Shown in pieces: positions 53,013-61,445 of a stretch of 64,000 nt of DNA. Origin of the DNA: Pseudoalteromonas sp. FUC4 (GTDB taxonomy: Bacteria; Pseudomonadota; Gammaproteobacteria; Enterobacterales; Alteromonadaceae). Positions within the stretch are counted from its first letter, which is position 1, and every line of letters begins with the position of its first letter. Position numbers and translations under genes: made by a program. The notes under the pieces are model-generated. The model searched no databases. It saw only the letters and a program-made list of their open reading frames with translations, and was not told the origin of the DNA. The stretch covers positions 162,667 to 226,666 of the forward strand of contig NZ_SEUI01000002.1 of the NCBI RefSeq assembly GCF_008370255.1. The letters run 5' to 3'.

Positions 53013-53975
53013 CTAATTGAAGGCACTTAATAACTTAGTTAATTGTTCTAAGCGCTTGTCTGTCATCACTTTATTGTCAATTTTTATAGACACATCACCA
53101 CTTTTTAAATTGCGTTGTACCGATACAAACTTATTTTCAAGTACAGCTTCACGCTTAACAGCAACTTGAGGCTCAGCAGTTAGGCATTTAGTGATTGCCA
53201 TTGCACGCTTGTCGTCACTTGTAATGGCTTTTAGCTCTTCATCACTAGCTAGATCACTAACAAGTTGATTAAACGCCTCTTGGTCTCTCTCCTTTGCGCT
53301 CATGAGCTTTTTAGCCACTTCGCGACCCACGTGATTCGCAGTAGGGTAGAGTGAAATAACTTCAGCAGGTATTTGTTCATACGCTTTAACAGCATCTGCA
53401 ATGGCGGTGTGTGATACACCTTCAATTGCAGCAATCTCTCTGTAAGACCCTTTTTTACCTTGTTCAATAAGCTCGTTTTTAGTTTGCTGGTAAGCTTGTC
53501 CTAGCTCCCATAAGCTCGGGGCAATGTACTGATCTGAAGATACAGCTAAAATTTTAGCGTCTTGCTCAGTAAAGTCACTTGAACTAAGTACTAAATAATC
53601 GGCGTTACCTAAAATACAGGCCATACGACGGCGAGAACCCGCTAAAACTAAGCTCTTATCTCCCTGATCCCAAAGTAACGCAGGGTGCTGATTACGGCCA
53701 TCATCGCTAATGGCAGGTAAAATATCCGATACTGACTTTTCGTTTAGAAGTGCTTGTACACGGCGGTTTTTACCGTATACACCTGTTGTAGATTCAATGT
53801 CAGCGTGTGCGATCACTTTGCAAACAAGTGTAATTTGGCGCTCAGGATCGCTCGGTGCTGGCATGCGAATTACATCACCAGCATTTGCTTGTTCAAGTAA
53901 TGCGTCAAGGCTACTACTTCCTACAGCTGTTGCAAATGGATCTAAGCGGGTGTCATTTTTACGTTTTTTAGCCAT
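53013..53975 (-). CDS. parB: ParB-family partition protein
   Basis: A 320-aa ParB/Spo0J-like protein. An N-terminal ParB nuclease-like fold shows VQALLNEKSVSDILPAISDD, ALLWDQGDKSLVLAGSRRRM and LSSSDFTEQDAKILAV. A helix-turn-helix (SYREIAAIEGVSHTAIADAV, about residues 175-195) and a C-terminal dimer part follow. It is 15 bp after parA on the same strand, so the pair is an operon. It would bind parS-like sites and work with ParA to segregate this replicon. The inverted repeat just downstream is a candidate site. Confidence 0.9.
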   Translation of the reverse strand: MAKKRKNDTRLDPFATAVGSSSLDALLEQANAGDVIRMPAPSDPERQITLVCKVIAHADIESTTGVYGKNRRVQALLNEKSVSDILPAISDDGRNQHPALLWDQGDKSLVLAGSRRRMACILGNADYLVLSSSDFTEQDAKILAVSSDQYIAPSLWELGQAYQQTKNELIEQGKKGSYREIAAIEGVSHTAIADAVKAYEQIPAEVISLYPTANHVGREVAKKLMSAKERDQEAFNQLVSDLASDEELKAITSDDKRAMAITKCLTAEPQVAVKREAVLENKFVSVQRNLKSGDVSIKIDNKVMTDKRLEQLTKLLSAFN

Positions 53976-53990
53976 TTTTATTTAACATCC

Positions 53991-55229
53991 TTACTTAGGG
54001 GTATTGAGTGTTGATTGAGTTGACTGCCAATTTGAACGAATAAGCATTTCTAGCTCATCGACCACATCTTTAATATTTTCTTGAGCACGCATTAGTGATT
54101 CACGGCTTGCTAAGCTGTCTGACGCTTTTTGATCAAAAATAGTATTGAAAGACGAAGAGCTAGCTGTAATCGCCGAGCTGTGGTTGATTGGATAACTCAT
54201 AACTTGGCGACCGAATGCACTACGAACATCTTTAACGATATCGCGCTGTGAGTGATTACCTTTTACATAGTTGGTAACTAAAAACTGCATAAAGTCCCAT
54301 CCCTCATGGCCAAGTGCCGCAACGGTATGGTAAATCTCACCTAGTCGTTTTAAATATTTATTATTAGCATCAAAGTCTACAGCTTCTGGATGAACAGGGA
54401 TAAGCATCGCAGTAGAAGCCATTAATGCATTATAAAACATAAAGTTAAGAGTTGGAGCTGTATCTATTAAAATAATATCAAACTCGTCTTTTACAGGGTC
54501 AATTACTTTTTCAAGTAACTTATGGTAATGACGAGTTTGTTCATAATTTGAGGTGTCTTTAAGTAATGTTGCAGTTTCGTGCTCAAAGTAAAAATCGTCC
54601 ATACCTGACGGTAGCACACGAATATTAGGGATATGAGTTGATAAAAATGAGTTTGAAACAAATTCAGGCCATGTTTCACCCTCATCTAAATCTATACAAT
54701 CACGCATTAAATCCCCAACAGTAATTGGGTCATGCTCGCTTGAAGGAAAAAAGCTTGAAGAAGAGCCTTGAGGATCTAAATCAATGATACCAATGCGATA
54801 GCGCTTAATATTTGTTGTTGCCAGCGCTGCTGCAATATTAACCATGCTGGTTGTTTTGCCACAGCCACCTTTGAGGGAATTAATGACAATAACTTGCAGT
54901 TTGTCATCACCAGTACGATGATCTGGTTTAATATCCATAATATCAGCCATAGCAAAAATGTTTACTAATGTGTAAGCATAATGACCATTGGCGCCGCGTT
55001 TTATGTTTAAATCATCAAAGTCACCGTTGTCATGGCGTCTTTTTAAAGTACGATTATTACAACCTAATAAATCGGCGGCTGCTTTTTGCGTATAAGTTCT
55101 TAATTCTTTTTCTTCTGATTTAAGATGAGCACGATAGTGCTGAATACGACCTTCTAATGATTTTTCAGCTACTTCGGCAGTTGCTTTTAAAAGCCGGTAG
55201 GTACTTAACGCGTTATTATTGATAGACAT
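53991..55229 (-). CDS. parA: ParA-family partition ATPase (type Ia)
   Basis: A 412-aa ATPase. The N-terminal ~105 residues include a helix-turn-helix-like segment (KAAADLLGCNNRTLKRRHDN), which marks type Ia ParA proteins that also repress their own operon. The deviant Walker A SLKGGCGKTTSMVNIAAAL follows, then IIDLDPQGSSSSFF, IILIDTAPTLNFMFYNAL (Walker B) and MLIPVHPEAVDF. It comes first in the parAB operon. The gene order parB-parA-ori-repA is typical of plasmids and chromids. Confidence 0.93.
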   Translation of the reverse strand: MSINNNALSTYRLLKATAEVAEKSLEGRIQHYRAHLKSEEKELRTYTQKAAADLLGCNNRTLKRRHDNGDFDDLNIKRGANGHYAYTLVNIFAMADIMDIKPDHRTGDDKLQVIVINSLKGGCGKTTSMVNIAAALATTNIKRYRIGIIDLDPQGSSSSFFPSSEHDPITVGDLMRDCIDLDEGETWPEFVSNSFLSTHIPNIRVLPSGMDDFYFEHETATLLKDTSNYEQTRHYHKLLEKVIDPVKDEFDIILIDTAPTLNFMFYNALMASTAMLIPVHPEAVDFDANNKYLKRLGEIYHTVAALGHEGWDFMQFLVTNYVKGNHSQRDIVKDVRSAFGRQVMSYPINHSSAITASSSSFNTIFDQKASDSLASRESLMRAQENIKDVVDELEMLIRSNWQSTQSTLNTPK

Positions 55230-55547
55230 ACTTTCTTCCTCAAAGTTAGGCAGTTAGTATAATGTCCATTCAATTTGCTGTAAACAACTATTTAAGACGA
55301 CATGCATTTTAAAAAGAAGACATTTAAAAATACTTTTACACTTTTAATATTGCTTAGTATAAATAAAGAAGTTTAAAGGTGGTTAAATATATAAGGTAGT
55401 AAAGGTTAAGGGTCTTAAATTAACACTTAACATTATGATTAATATAAACAATATAAAAAAAAGCAGATCAGCGTTATACTTGGTTAAGATCAGATCTTTA
55501 TCTACCTGCAGATCACCTTTTTACTAAGCCTTATTTTATAAATCAAG

Positions 55548-55556
55548 TTATGCACA
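55548..55556 (+). promoter_or_regulatory. DnaA box (TTATGCACA)
   Basis: A perfect match to TTATNCACA among the iterons. A one-mismatch relative, TTATGCACC, is at 55624-55632. Confidence 0.75.
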
Positions 55557-55660
55557 GGTTGCGCATAAAGTTATGAACAAAAAGAGCCCTTGAGATCAAT
55601 TTTTTACTAAGTAAATTATAAAGTTATGCACCAACCTTAGCGTCAATAGGGCCGTTTAAT

Positions 55661-55705
55661 TAGTATAGATCTGATCTGTACTTGGTACAGATCAGATCTA
55701 TGCTA
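55661..55705. repeat. Long inverted repeat made of two head-to-head iterons
   Basis: Two 21-bp arms (TAGTATAGATCTGATC... and its partner) are separated by TTG and differ at one base. Inverted iterons of this kind serve as initiator autorepression sites in several iteron plasmids. Here the site is about 300 bp upstream of repA. Confidence 0.7.
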
Positions 55706-55718
55706 ACTCGATAAGCCT

Positions 55719-55727
55719 TTATCCACA
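55719..55727 (+). promoter_or_regulatory. DnaA box (TTATCCACA)
   Basis: The strongest consensus form of the DnaA box, 13 bp after the long inverted repeat. Confidence 0.8.
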
Positions 55728-56002
55728 GGGATATTATTTTTAGCATGAATTTGTCGTGCTAAATTTTAAAATAAAGCCATTGTGATGGACAAAATAACAG
55801 CTGAGTTAGTAAAAAACAGATTTGAGATGGCCTAGTTAGTAAAAATATGATCTGAAATCGCAAGTTATGTGCATTACTTAGTATAATAGTGATCTAAACG
55901 TTTTATTTAAAGTCAGATCACTTTTATACTAACTTAAACATTTAACTTTTGTTGTTTAATGTGTTGTTATTAGATGTCGCAATAAAAATGGAAATAAGAA
56001 CA

Positions 56003-57217
56003 ATGAGCCGAAAGGTCAACATCTCGGTAGATAATTTGCCCGATACACTCAGGGGCCAAATCCACGGGGTGGAAAGTGCAATAGATAACGAAAGTTTAGC
56101 ACTATTTACAGACAACAAAGACGTGCGAATTTCTATTGAAAATGCAGCTCATGGTTTACGTGCATATTCAAACACCTTTAATCATTATGATTTGTGGGGC
56201 CGTTTTGTTCGCTCAGGCTATAAAAAACTGCCACTTGAAGAAGCGCCTAAAAAAACAATCATTACGCGTAAAATATCCGAGAAAGTAGATGGTATTTTAT
56301 ACGATGGTGAGATTAAAATTACGCCAGCTGTTGTCAGTACACGTAAAGATGGCGAAGATATTGAGTATCTTGTTTGGCCATCAGACAGAGAAGAAAAAGT
56401 AGAACGCGCACTTATTCGCCTAGCCTCTAAAGGCAAAATAGTTAAAATTAATTTTAAGTCCGGTATTCAATACGCGGTTGTTTTTTCTATGAACGAATTA
56501 GCGCAAGAGCTTAAAGCGGTAGGGCAGTCAATGCCATATCCTGCAATTAAAGAGTCACTTGAAGCATTGCAAGGTTCTAAACTTTCATTTAAATACTCAG
56601 CAACCGATACTAAAAATTCCGATATAGATGATTCGTTTTACGAGTCAAATATGAACTTTTTATCGTCACTTCACTTCAGTGGCAAAAAAGGTCAAGGTGG
56701 CAATGTAAAGTGTGTGGCCTGTTTAAATGCGTTTGTTCATAACATGATTGATAACCTTGAATACAAAGGATATTACTTCAATAGCGCCCAAGAATTAAAA
56801 CGGGGATTGTCGCGTTGGATGATGCTTCGTTTGTATCATCTTTGGCGTTATGCAGCTCCAGGTAAAACGTATCATTTTAGATTACTTTCTATTATGGAAA
56901 AATACGGATCTATTTATTCAACCGATGATATTACGGAAAATAAATTAAAAGCGCTTCGTCGTGATATGACCACCACAATGAAAGATTTGATTGAAAAAGG
57001 TGCTATATCAGAATACAGCATTACAAACGTCAAAGACGACAAAACTGGTAACATTATTGATTATACATATGAAATGCATCCATCTGATCAGTTTTGTGAT
57101 GAAATACTTACACTGAATAAACACAACAAACGCATTGAGATCCAAGGCGGTAAACGTATTGTTGAAAATGCAGTGCTAATTGATGAAGATAAAATAGAAG
57201 AGATAGTAGAAAAATAA
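56003..57217 (+). CDS. repA: Replication initiator protein (plasmid Rep type, winged-helix)
   Basis: A 404-aa initiator of the type found on Pseudoalteromonas secondary chromosomes. Visible parts are MSRKVNISVDNLPDTLRGQI at the start, IENAAHGLRAYSNTFNHYDLW, and a winged-helix half with IVKINFKSGIQYAVVFSMNE and the conserved RGLSRWMMLRLYHLW. It would bind the iterons and open the origin with DnaA. The start is uncertain: in-frame ATGs exist at 55988 and 56003, and I prefer 56003 (AAGAACA before it). It converges on tus with a terminator between. Confidence 0.85.
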   Translation: MSRKVNISVDNLPDTLRGQIHGVESAIDNESLALFTDNKDVRISIENAAHGLRAYSNTFNHYDLWGRFVRSGYKKLPLEEAPKKTIITRKISEKVDGILYDGEIKITPAVVSTRKDGEDIEYLVWPSDREEKVERALIRLASKGKIVKINFKSGIQYAVVFSMNELAQELKAVGQSMPYPAIKESLEALQGSKLSFKYSATDTKNSDIDDSFYESNMNFLSSLHFSGKKGQGGNVKCVACLNAFVHNMIDNLEYKGYYFNSAQELKRGLSRWMMLRLYHLWRYAAPGKTYHFRLLSIMEKYGSIYSTDDITENKLKALRRDMTTTMKDLIEKGAISEYSITNVKDDKTGNIIDYTYEMHPSDQFCDEILTLNKHNKRIEIQGGKRIVENAVLIDEDKIEEIVEK

Positions 57218-57248
57218 TAAACGTTATTTTAAATACTGTACATTTACT

Positions 57249-57275
57249 AAAAAGGCCACATATTGTGGCCTTTTT
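57249..57275. terminator. Bidirectional terminator between repA and tus
   Basis: GGCCACA (57254-57260) pairs with TGTGGCC (57264-57270), flanked by A5 and T5, with a 3-nt loop. It serves both convergent genes. Confidence 0.88.
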
Positions 57276-57285
57276 AACATAATAG

Positions 57286-58161
57286 CTATCGGTCAACTTG
57301 TTCTAAATATAGCCTATCAACTAAAAAATCATACTCACGTTTGCGTGGATGAGCTTCGGGTTTTTTATAATCAGGTAAAATACCTAGTTTAACGTCTGGT
57401 TCTGGATTAATCAGAATAAATGGTAATGCGGCGCTCACATGATAGCGGTTTTGTGCTGTGTATCTCACATTAACTTGAGGGCTTACGCGAGTAGGGCGAC
57501 GAATTCTTAATTTTTCCTTTTCACCTAAACTAGCAACCCGTAATTGTTCTTGAGCTACAAGTGATTGCCATTTTTGTTGATCTATCATTCTTGGGTTTCG
57601 ATAACTTGCCGATTTGTCGAGCATTTCGAGGGCCATTTTTTTAGTCAACGTTTTAGTTGCGTGCTTGTGCATCCAAGTAAACCTAACGGAAAATGGTGAT
57701 TTGCTCTCACTGTGAATTTTACGATAAGCAGCAAGCGTTATTAAATTTGGTATTGCATTATGAACAGCCTCAAATCGGGCATCGTTATTATCAATTGCTA
57801 ATATGCACTCTTTGAAATTAGCTTTAGCTTTGTTAACTTGCGCTATACGATTATTTAAAGCTTGTTTATCTGCATTTTTAATAACGAGTAAACCAGGGTG
57901 CCTTTTTAACACGCGACTGCTTAAGCCGGATTTTTTATAAATGTCAGAAAAGGAGTTTAGAATTGCCTTTTGAGCCGGCGCTCCAGTTATTTTAGAAACA
58001 AGTATGGACTCAGGAATCTTATTTTCATCTAAACTACTTACATCAGGTAACTGATAGTACTCTGCTTTGGAAAACTCACATTCGTTTATTTCCTCAATTA
58101 ACCTTAAAGTTAATTCGTTCATTAAATCAAACTGACTTCTAATTTGCACCTTAGTAACCAC
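57286..58161 (-). CDS. tus: Tus-family replication terminus site-binding protein
   Basis: A 291-aa protein that lines up with E. coli Tus along its length: RFEAVHNAIPNLITLAAYRK (Tus: RFEWVH, PGLITLNAYR), RFTWMHKHATKTLTK, QKWQSLVAQEQLRVASLG and KLRIRRPTRVSPQVNVRY (Tus: KLKIKRPVKVQP, VWY). Tus binds Ter sites and stops replication forks from one side. The GTG at 58161 has AAGG 6 nt upstream and begins near where E. coli Tus begins. An in-frame ATG at 58182 lies inside Ter-like site A. That site would let Tus repress its own gene, as TerB does in E. coli. Confidence 0.88.
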   Translation of the reverse strand: MVTKVQIRSQFDLMNELTLRLIEEINECEFSKAEYYQLPDVSSLDENKIPESILVSKITGAPAQKAILNSFSDIYKKSGLSSRVLKRHPGLLVIKNADKQALNNRIAQVNKAKANFKECILAIDNNDARFEAVHNAIPNLITLAAYRKIHSESKSPFSVRFTWMHKHATKTLTKKMALEMLDKSASYRNPRMIDQQKWQSLVAQEQLRVASLGEKEKLRIRRPTRVSPQVNVRYTAQNRYHVSAALPFILINPEPDVKLGILPDYKKPEAHPRKREYDFLVDRLYLEQVDR

Positions 58162-58170
58162 GACACACCT

Positions 58171-58187
58171 TAAAGAACACATCTTAC
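58171..58187 (-). promoter_or_regulatory. Ter-like site A at the tus start
   Basis: Minus-strand GTAAGATGTGTTCTTTA, 16 of 17 identical to site B, ending 10 bp before the tus GTG. It has the same orientation relative to tus as E. coli TerB. It is predicted to block leftward-moving forks. Confidence 0.65.
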
Positions 58188-58270
58188 AGTCTTTATATTA
58201 TTGCACGCACTTTGCTTTTTGTAAATATCACATAAGAAGTACTCGGTGCTCAGATTAACTAATAATTTAT

Positions 58271-58292
58271 AATAAGTATGATGTGTTCTTTA
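58271..58292 (+). promoter_or_regulatory. Ter-like site B
   Basis: AATAAGTATG, identical to the 5' part of E. coli TerB, then ATGTGTTCTTTA. The conserved G of the AAG triplet marks the blocking side on the left. It is predicted to stop rightward-moving forks, for example from an origin at 55.5 kb. Confidence 0.7.
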
Positions 58293-58773
58293 CAAAGTAA
58301 ATACTTTAATTTATTCATGTAATTTAGTACTGTTTTATTGATTAAAGAGTTAGTTCGCTAAGAGCTTAGTTTCTCATATGGTGTAATAAACGAAAGATGT
58401 ATAAATAAAATTGGTGCGGTTAAGTTCTAAATAATAGTGTTGAGTTTGGTTGTTTCTATAATTAGTGGTTAACATTATGACATATTTTAACTATGGGGTT
58501 ATCATCGATAACCTTAGAATGTCACACATGCTTTTTACTTGAGAACCATTTAAGGCATCTCTGGCAGTTAGTTTTTTAGTTATGACAACTTGCTAAATAA
58601 CGCTGGCGGCAGGGTGGGAAGGTAAGCGGTGAATCAGCAAGGTTATGCTACTAGCTTTAAAGTACATATAAATGAGCATTACAAAACCCCTTATCATATA
58701 TTTAGATTTGCACATAGCCCTTGCTAGCTAATAATTAATTTAGCGCGTAAAGTTAAGATTACATTTAATGCAA

Positions 58774-58795
58774 TTTAAGTATGATGTGTTCTCTC
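58774..58795 (+). promoter_or_regulatory. Ter-like site C
   Basis: TTTAAGTATGATGTGTTCTC shares AAGTATGATGTGTTCT with site B in the same orientation, about 500 bp further right. It would be a back-up block for the same fork. The rest of the 58188-59065 gap has a 17-bp palindrome GGTTATC-ATC-GATAACC (58497-58513), a G-rich block (58601-58642) and the aroG-type upstream region; no gene is seen. Confidence 0.68.
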
Positions 58796-59065
58796 CTAAA
58801 ATACATATAATATACCCTTGTGCCTTATTTATTCTCAATGTGTTAAAATTGAACCTATTAAACTCTAATTGTATGTTTTTAATCACTTTAGTTTATTTAA
58901 AATATAACTAAAGTGATTGTTATATAACCACCTAAGTTAAGTAAAATTACTTTTATACTTAACTCATAACTAAATAATTGGAAAATAGTGAATTTAGTCC
59001 TTGAACATAGGGGTCTGCATACGTTAATTTCTTCTTATCAGGTAATGTAGGAATGAGGAAAAATT

Positions 59066-60415
59066 ATGTCATCGTGGAACCCAAATAGCTGGAGAGAGCT
59101 GCCAATACTGCAGCAGCCACAGTACCCAGATCAAGAAATACTAAAATCAGTAGAAGGCCAATTAAAGACGGCTCCGCCTCTAGTGTTTGCAGAAGAAACA
59201 AGAAGCCTATTCAAACAACTTGAAGACGTGTGTGAAGGGCGTGCATTCTTACTTCAAGGTGGTGACTGTGCCGAGTCGTTTAGCGATTTTAATGCCGCTA
59301 ATATTCGCGACACGTTCAAAACTATCTTACAAATGGCTGTTGTATTAACTTATGGCGGTAAATGCCCTGTAGTTAAAATCGCACGTATGGCAGGTCAATA
59401 CGCTAAACCTCGTTCAGCAGACTTAGAAACAATTAATGGCGTGTCTTTACCATCTTACCGTGGCGACATCATTAATAATATTGAGTTTACAGAAGAAGCT
59501 CGTGTACCGGATCCACAACGTTTAATGACGGCTTATCATCACAGTGCCGCAACGTTAAACTTATTACGTGCATTTGCACAAGGTGGCCTAGCCGATCTTC
59601 ACCAAGTTAACCGCTGGAACATGGGCTTTGTTGCTGCAAATCCACTTAAAGAAAAATACCAACAACTTGCAGATAAAATTCAAGACGCACTAGAGTTTAT
59701 GGAAGTGTGCGGAATTAACTCTACAATTGCGCCAAGCTTAAAAGAAACCGACTTATACACTTCTCACGAAGCTTTACTACTTGGTTACGAAGAGGCACTA
59801 ACACGTCGCGACCATTTATCGGGTGATTGGTACGATTGTTCTGCTCACTTTGTTTGGATAGGTGAACGTACTCGTCAACTAGACCATGCACATATTGAAT
59901 TCTTTAAAGGCATTAAAAACCCAATTGGTGTTAAAGTTGGCCCAGGTATGGACCCAGACGACCTAATTCGTTTAATTGACGCATTAAACCCAGATAACAT
60001 TCCTGGTCGTTTAACGCTAATTACGCGTATGGGTGCAGACGTACTGCCAGAAAAACTCCCAGCACTAGTAAGAAGAGTTCAACAAGAAGGCCGAAAAGTA
60101 ATTTGGAGTTCTGATCCAATGCACGGCAATACTGAAAAAGCGACTTCAGGTTACAAAACGCGTAACTTCGATAATATCATGCGCGAGATCAGTCAATTCT
60201 TCGCAGTACACAAAGCTGAAGGCTCATACGCAGGTGGTGTTCACCTAGAAATGACAGGTCAGCACGTAACAGAATGTACAGGCGGTGCTTACGGTTTATC
60301 TGACGATGACTTAGCACAGCGTTACAAAACTCAGTGTGATCCACGCCTTAATGCCGACCAAGTATTAGAGTTAGGCTTTTTAGTCGCTGATTTACTAAAA
60401 GATGCACGTAAATAA
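59066..60415 (+). CDS. Class II (plant-type) 3-deoxy-7-phosphoheptulonate synthase
   Basis: A 449-aa DAHP synthase of the AroH-II/plant group, the first step of aromatic amino-acid synthesis (PEP plus erythrose-4-phosphate). Marks are [45 protein letters not shown], the metal-binding [17 protein letters not shown] and [18 protein letters not shown]. The start lies behind a weak AGGAATGAGGAAA site. It is downstream of the Ter-site region and upstream of ppsR/ppsA; PpsA supplies its substrate PEP. Confidence 0.93.
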   Translation: MSSWNPNSWRELPILQQPQYPDQEILKSVEGQLKTAPPLVFAEETRSLFKQLEDVCEGRAFLLQGGDCAESFSDFNAANIRDTFKTILQMAVVLTYGGKCPVVKIARMAGQYAKPRSADLETINGVSLPSYRGDIINNIEFTEEARVPDPQRLMTAYHHSAATLNLLRAFAQGGLADLHQVNRWNMGFVAANPLKEKYQQLADKIQDALEFMEVCGINSTIAPSLKETDLYTSHEALLLGYEEALTRRDHLSGDWYDCSAHFVWIGERTRQLDHAHIEFFKGIKNPIGVKVGPGMDPDDLIRLIDALNPDNIPGRLTLITRMGADVLPEKLPALVRRVQQEGRKVIWSSDPMHGNTEKATSGYKTRNFDNIMREISQFFAVHKAEGSYAGGVHLEMTGQHVTECTGGAYGLSDDDLAQRYKTQCDPRLNADQVLELGFLVADLLKDARK

Positions 60416-60430
60416 TCTTTATTGATACAA

Positions 60431-60458
60431 AAAAACCGCTTAGTTGCGGTTTTTTTTA
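60431..60458 (+). terminator. Intrinsic terminator after the DAHP synthase gene
   Basis: AACCGC (60434-60439) pairs with GCGGTT (60446-60451), extended by A/T pairs, followed by T8. It also serves the convergent ppsR gene. Confidence 0.88.
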
Positions 60459-60478
60459 TTTCAAATTTGAAGAGTAAG

Positions 60479-61288
60479 TTAGTACTTACGTCGCTCTAAA
60501 TCTGTTTCTATCAATATTTTTGCAGATATTTCTTCAACAGAATGATGCGTAGAATTAAAGTAAGCTATTTTATGACGCTTATACAACATTTCCACTTCGC
60601 GCACCTCAATACGGCACTGTTTAATTGAAGCATACTTAGAGTTCGCCATACGTCGATGCCTAATGGCCGCAAGTCTCTCAGGGTCAATCGTGAGTCCAAA
60701 TAACTTATGTTTATAAGGGACTAAACATTTAGGCAAACCTTCATTATCTAAATCTTCTTCTGTAATAGGGTAGTTAGCCGCTTTAATACCGTACTGCAGT
60801 GCCAAATATAAGCTTGTCGGTGTTTTACCACTTCTGCTAACGCCAATTAAAATGATGTCTGCTTCGGAAAAGTTTTTAATATTGCCGCCATCATCATTCA
60901 TAAGTGCATAGTTAACTGCATCAATTCTAAAGTCATAACTTTTTTCGTGGATAGAGTGCGTACGGTGCATTTTTGGAACAGGGGCTACATCTAATTCTTT
61001 TTGGATTTTTTCACTGTATGTAGTTAAAAAATCATAGGTAACCGCATCAGCCGATTTTATAATTTCACTCAAACTATGATTTACAAAAGTAAAGAAAACA
61101 AATGGCTTTTCACCTGTTTTTGCTGCAGTTGCATTAATTAATGCTTTAATCTCTTGCGCTTTTTCTTCAGTTTCTACAAATGGAATTGTTTTATGATTAA
61201 AATCGATAGGAAACAACGACAAAGTCGCATGCCCAAACACCTCTGAAGTAATTGCTGTTCCATCTGATATATAAAAAGCAGTTCTCAT
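60479..61288 (-). CDS. ppsR: PEP synthase regulatory kinase/pyrophosphorylase
   Basis: A 269-aa DUF299 protein that inactivates PEP synthase by ADP-dependent threonine phosphorylation and reactivates it by Pi-dependent removal. It starts AFYISDGTAITSEVFGHATL and has the P-loop IGVSRSGKTPTSLYLALQYG near residues 146-165. It is divergent from ppsA across a 157-bp gap, the standard layout for this enzyme and its target. Confidence 0.94.
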   Translation of the reverse strand: MRTAFYISDGTAITSEVFGHATLSLFPIDFNHKTIPFVETEEKAQEIKALINATAAKTGEKPFVFFTFVNHSLSEIIKSADAVTYDFLTTYSEKIQKELDVAPVPKMHRTHSIHEKSYDFRIDAVNYALMNDDGGNIKNFSEADIILIGVSRSGKTPTSLYLALQYGIKAANYPITEEDLDNEGLPKCLVPYKHKLFGLTIDPERLAAIRHRRMANSKYASIKQCRIEVREVEMLYKRHKIAYFNSTHHSVEEISAKILIETDLERRKY

Positions 61289-61445
61289 AATTAACCTTTT
61301 TATTGCGTTTAAATCCCTAAAATGGGTTTCCCACGGTTTACGTGAGGACTATTGCCAGTGTAGAATGATGGCGACCTTTATAAAAGGTTTTCTTTCTTAA
61401 CTCTCACAGTTAGACCTACAATTTGTTTTTTTTGGAGAAAGATCC

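Larger units (their letters stand above)
55465..55932. repeat. Candidate origin: iteron cluster B (ten copies) with DnaA boxes
   Basis: Copies of the 18-bp iteron lie at 55465, 55487, 55510, 55593, 55689 and 55915 (+), and at 55660, 55806, 55836 and 55878 (-). The first two and 55806 are degenerate. Two perfect DnaA boxes fall among them. The stretch is AT-rich and sits between parA and repA, so it is the best origin candidate and probably also the repA control region. The remainder of the 55230-56002 gap shows no gene. Confidence 0.85.

Noticed and set aside
58162..58182. ATG at 58182 as tus start
   Set aside because: It lies inside Ter-like site A with no ribosome-binding site; GTG at 58161 matches the E. 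coli Tus start and has AAGG.
58497..58513. dif-like site
   Set aside because: GGTTATC-ATC-GATAACC is only 17 bp and does not resemble the 28-bp XerCD dif arms.
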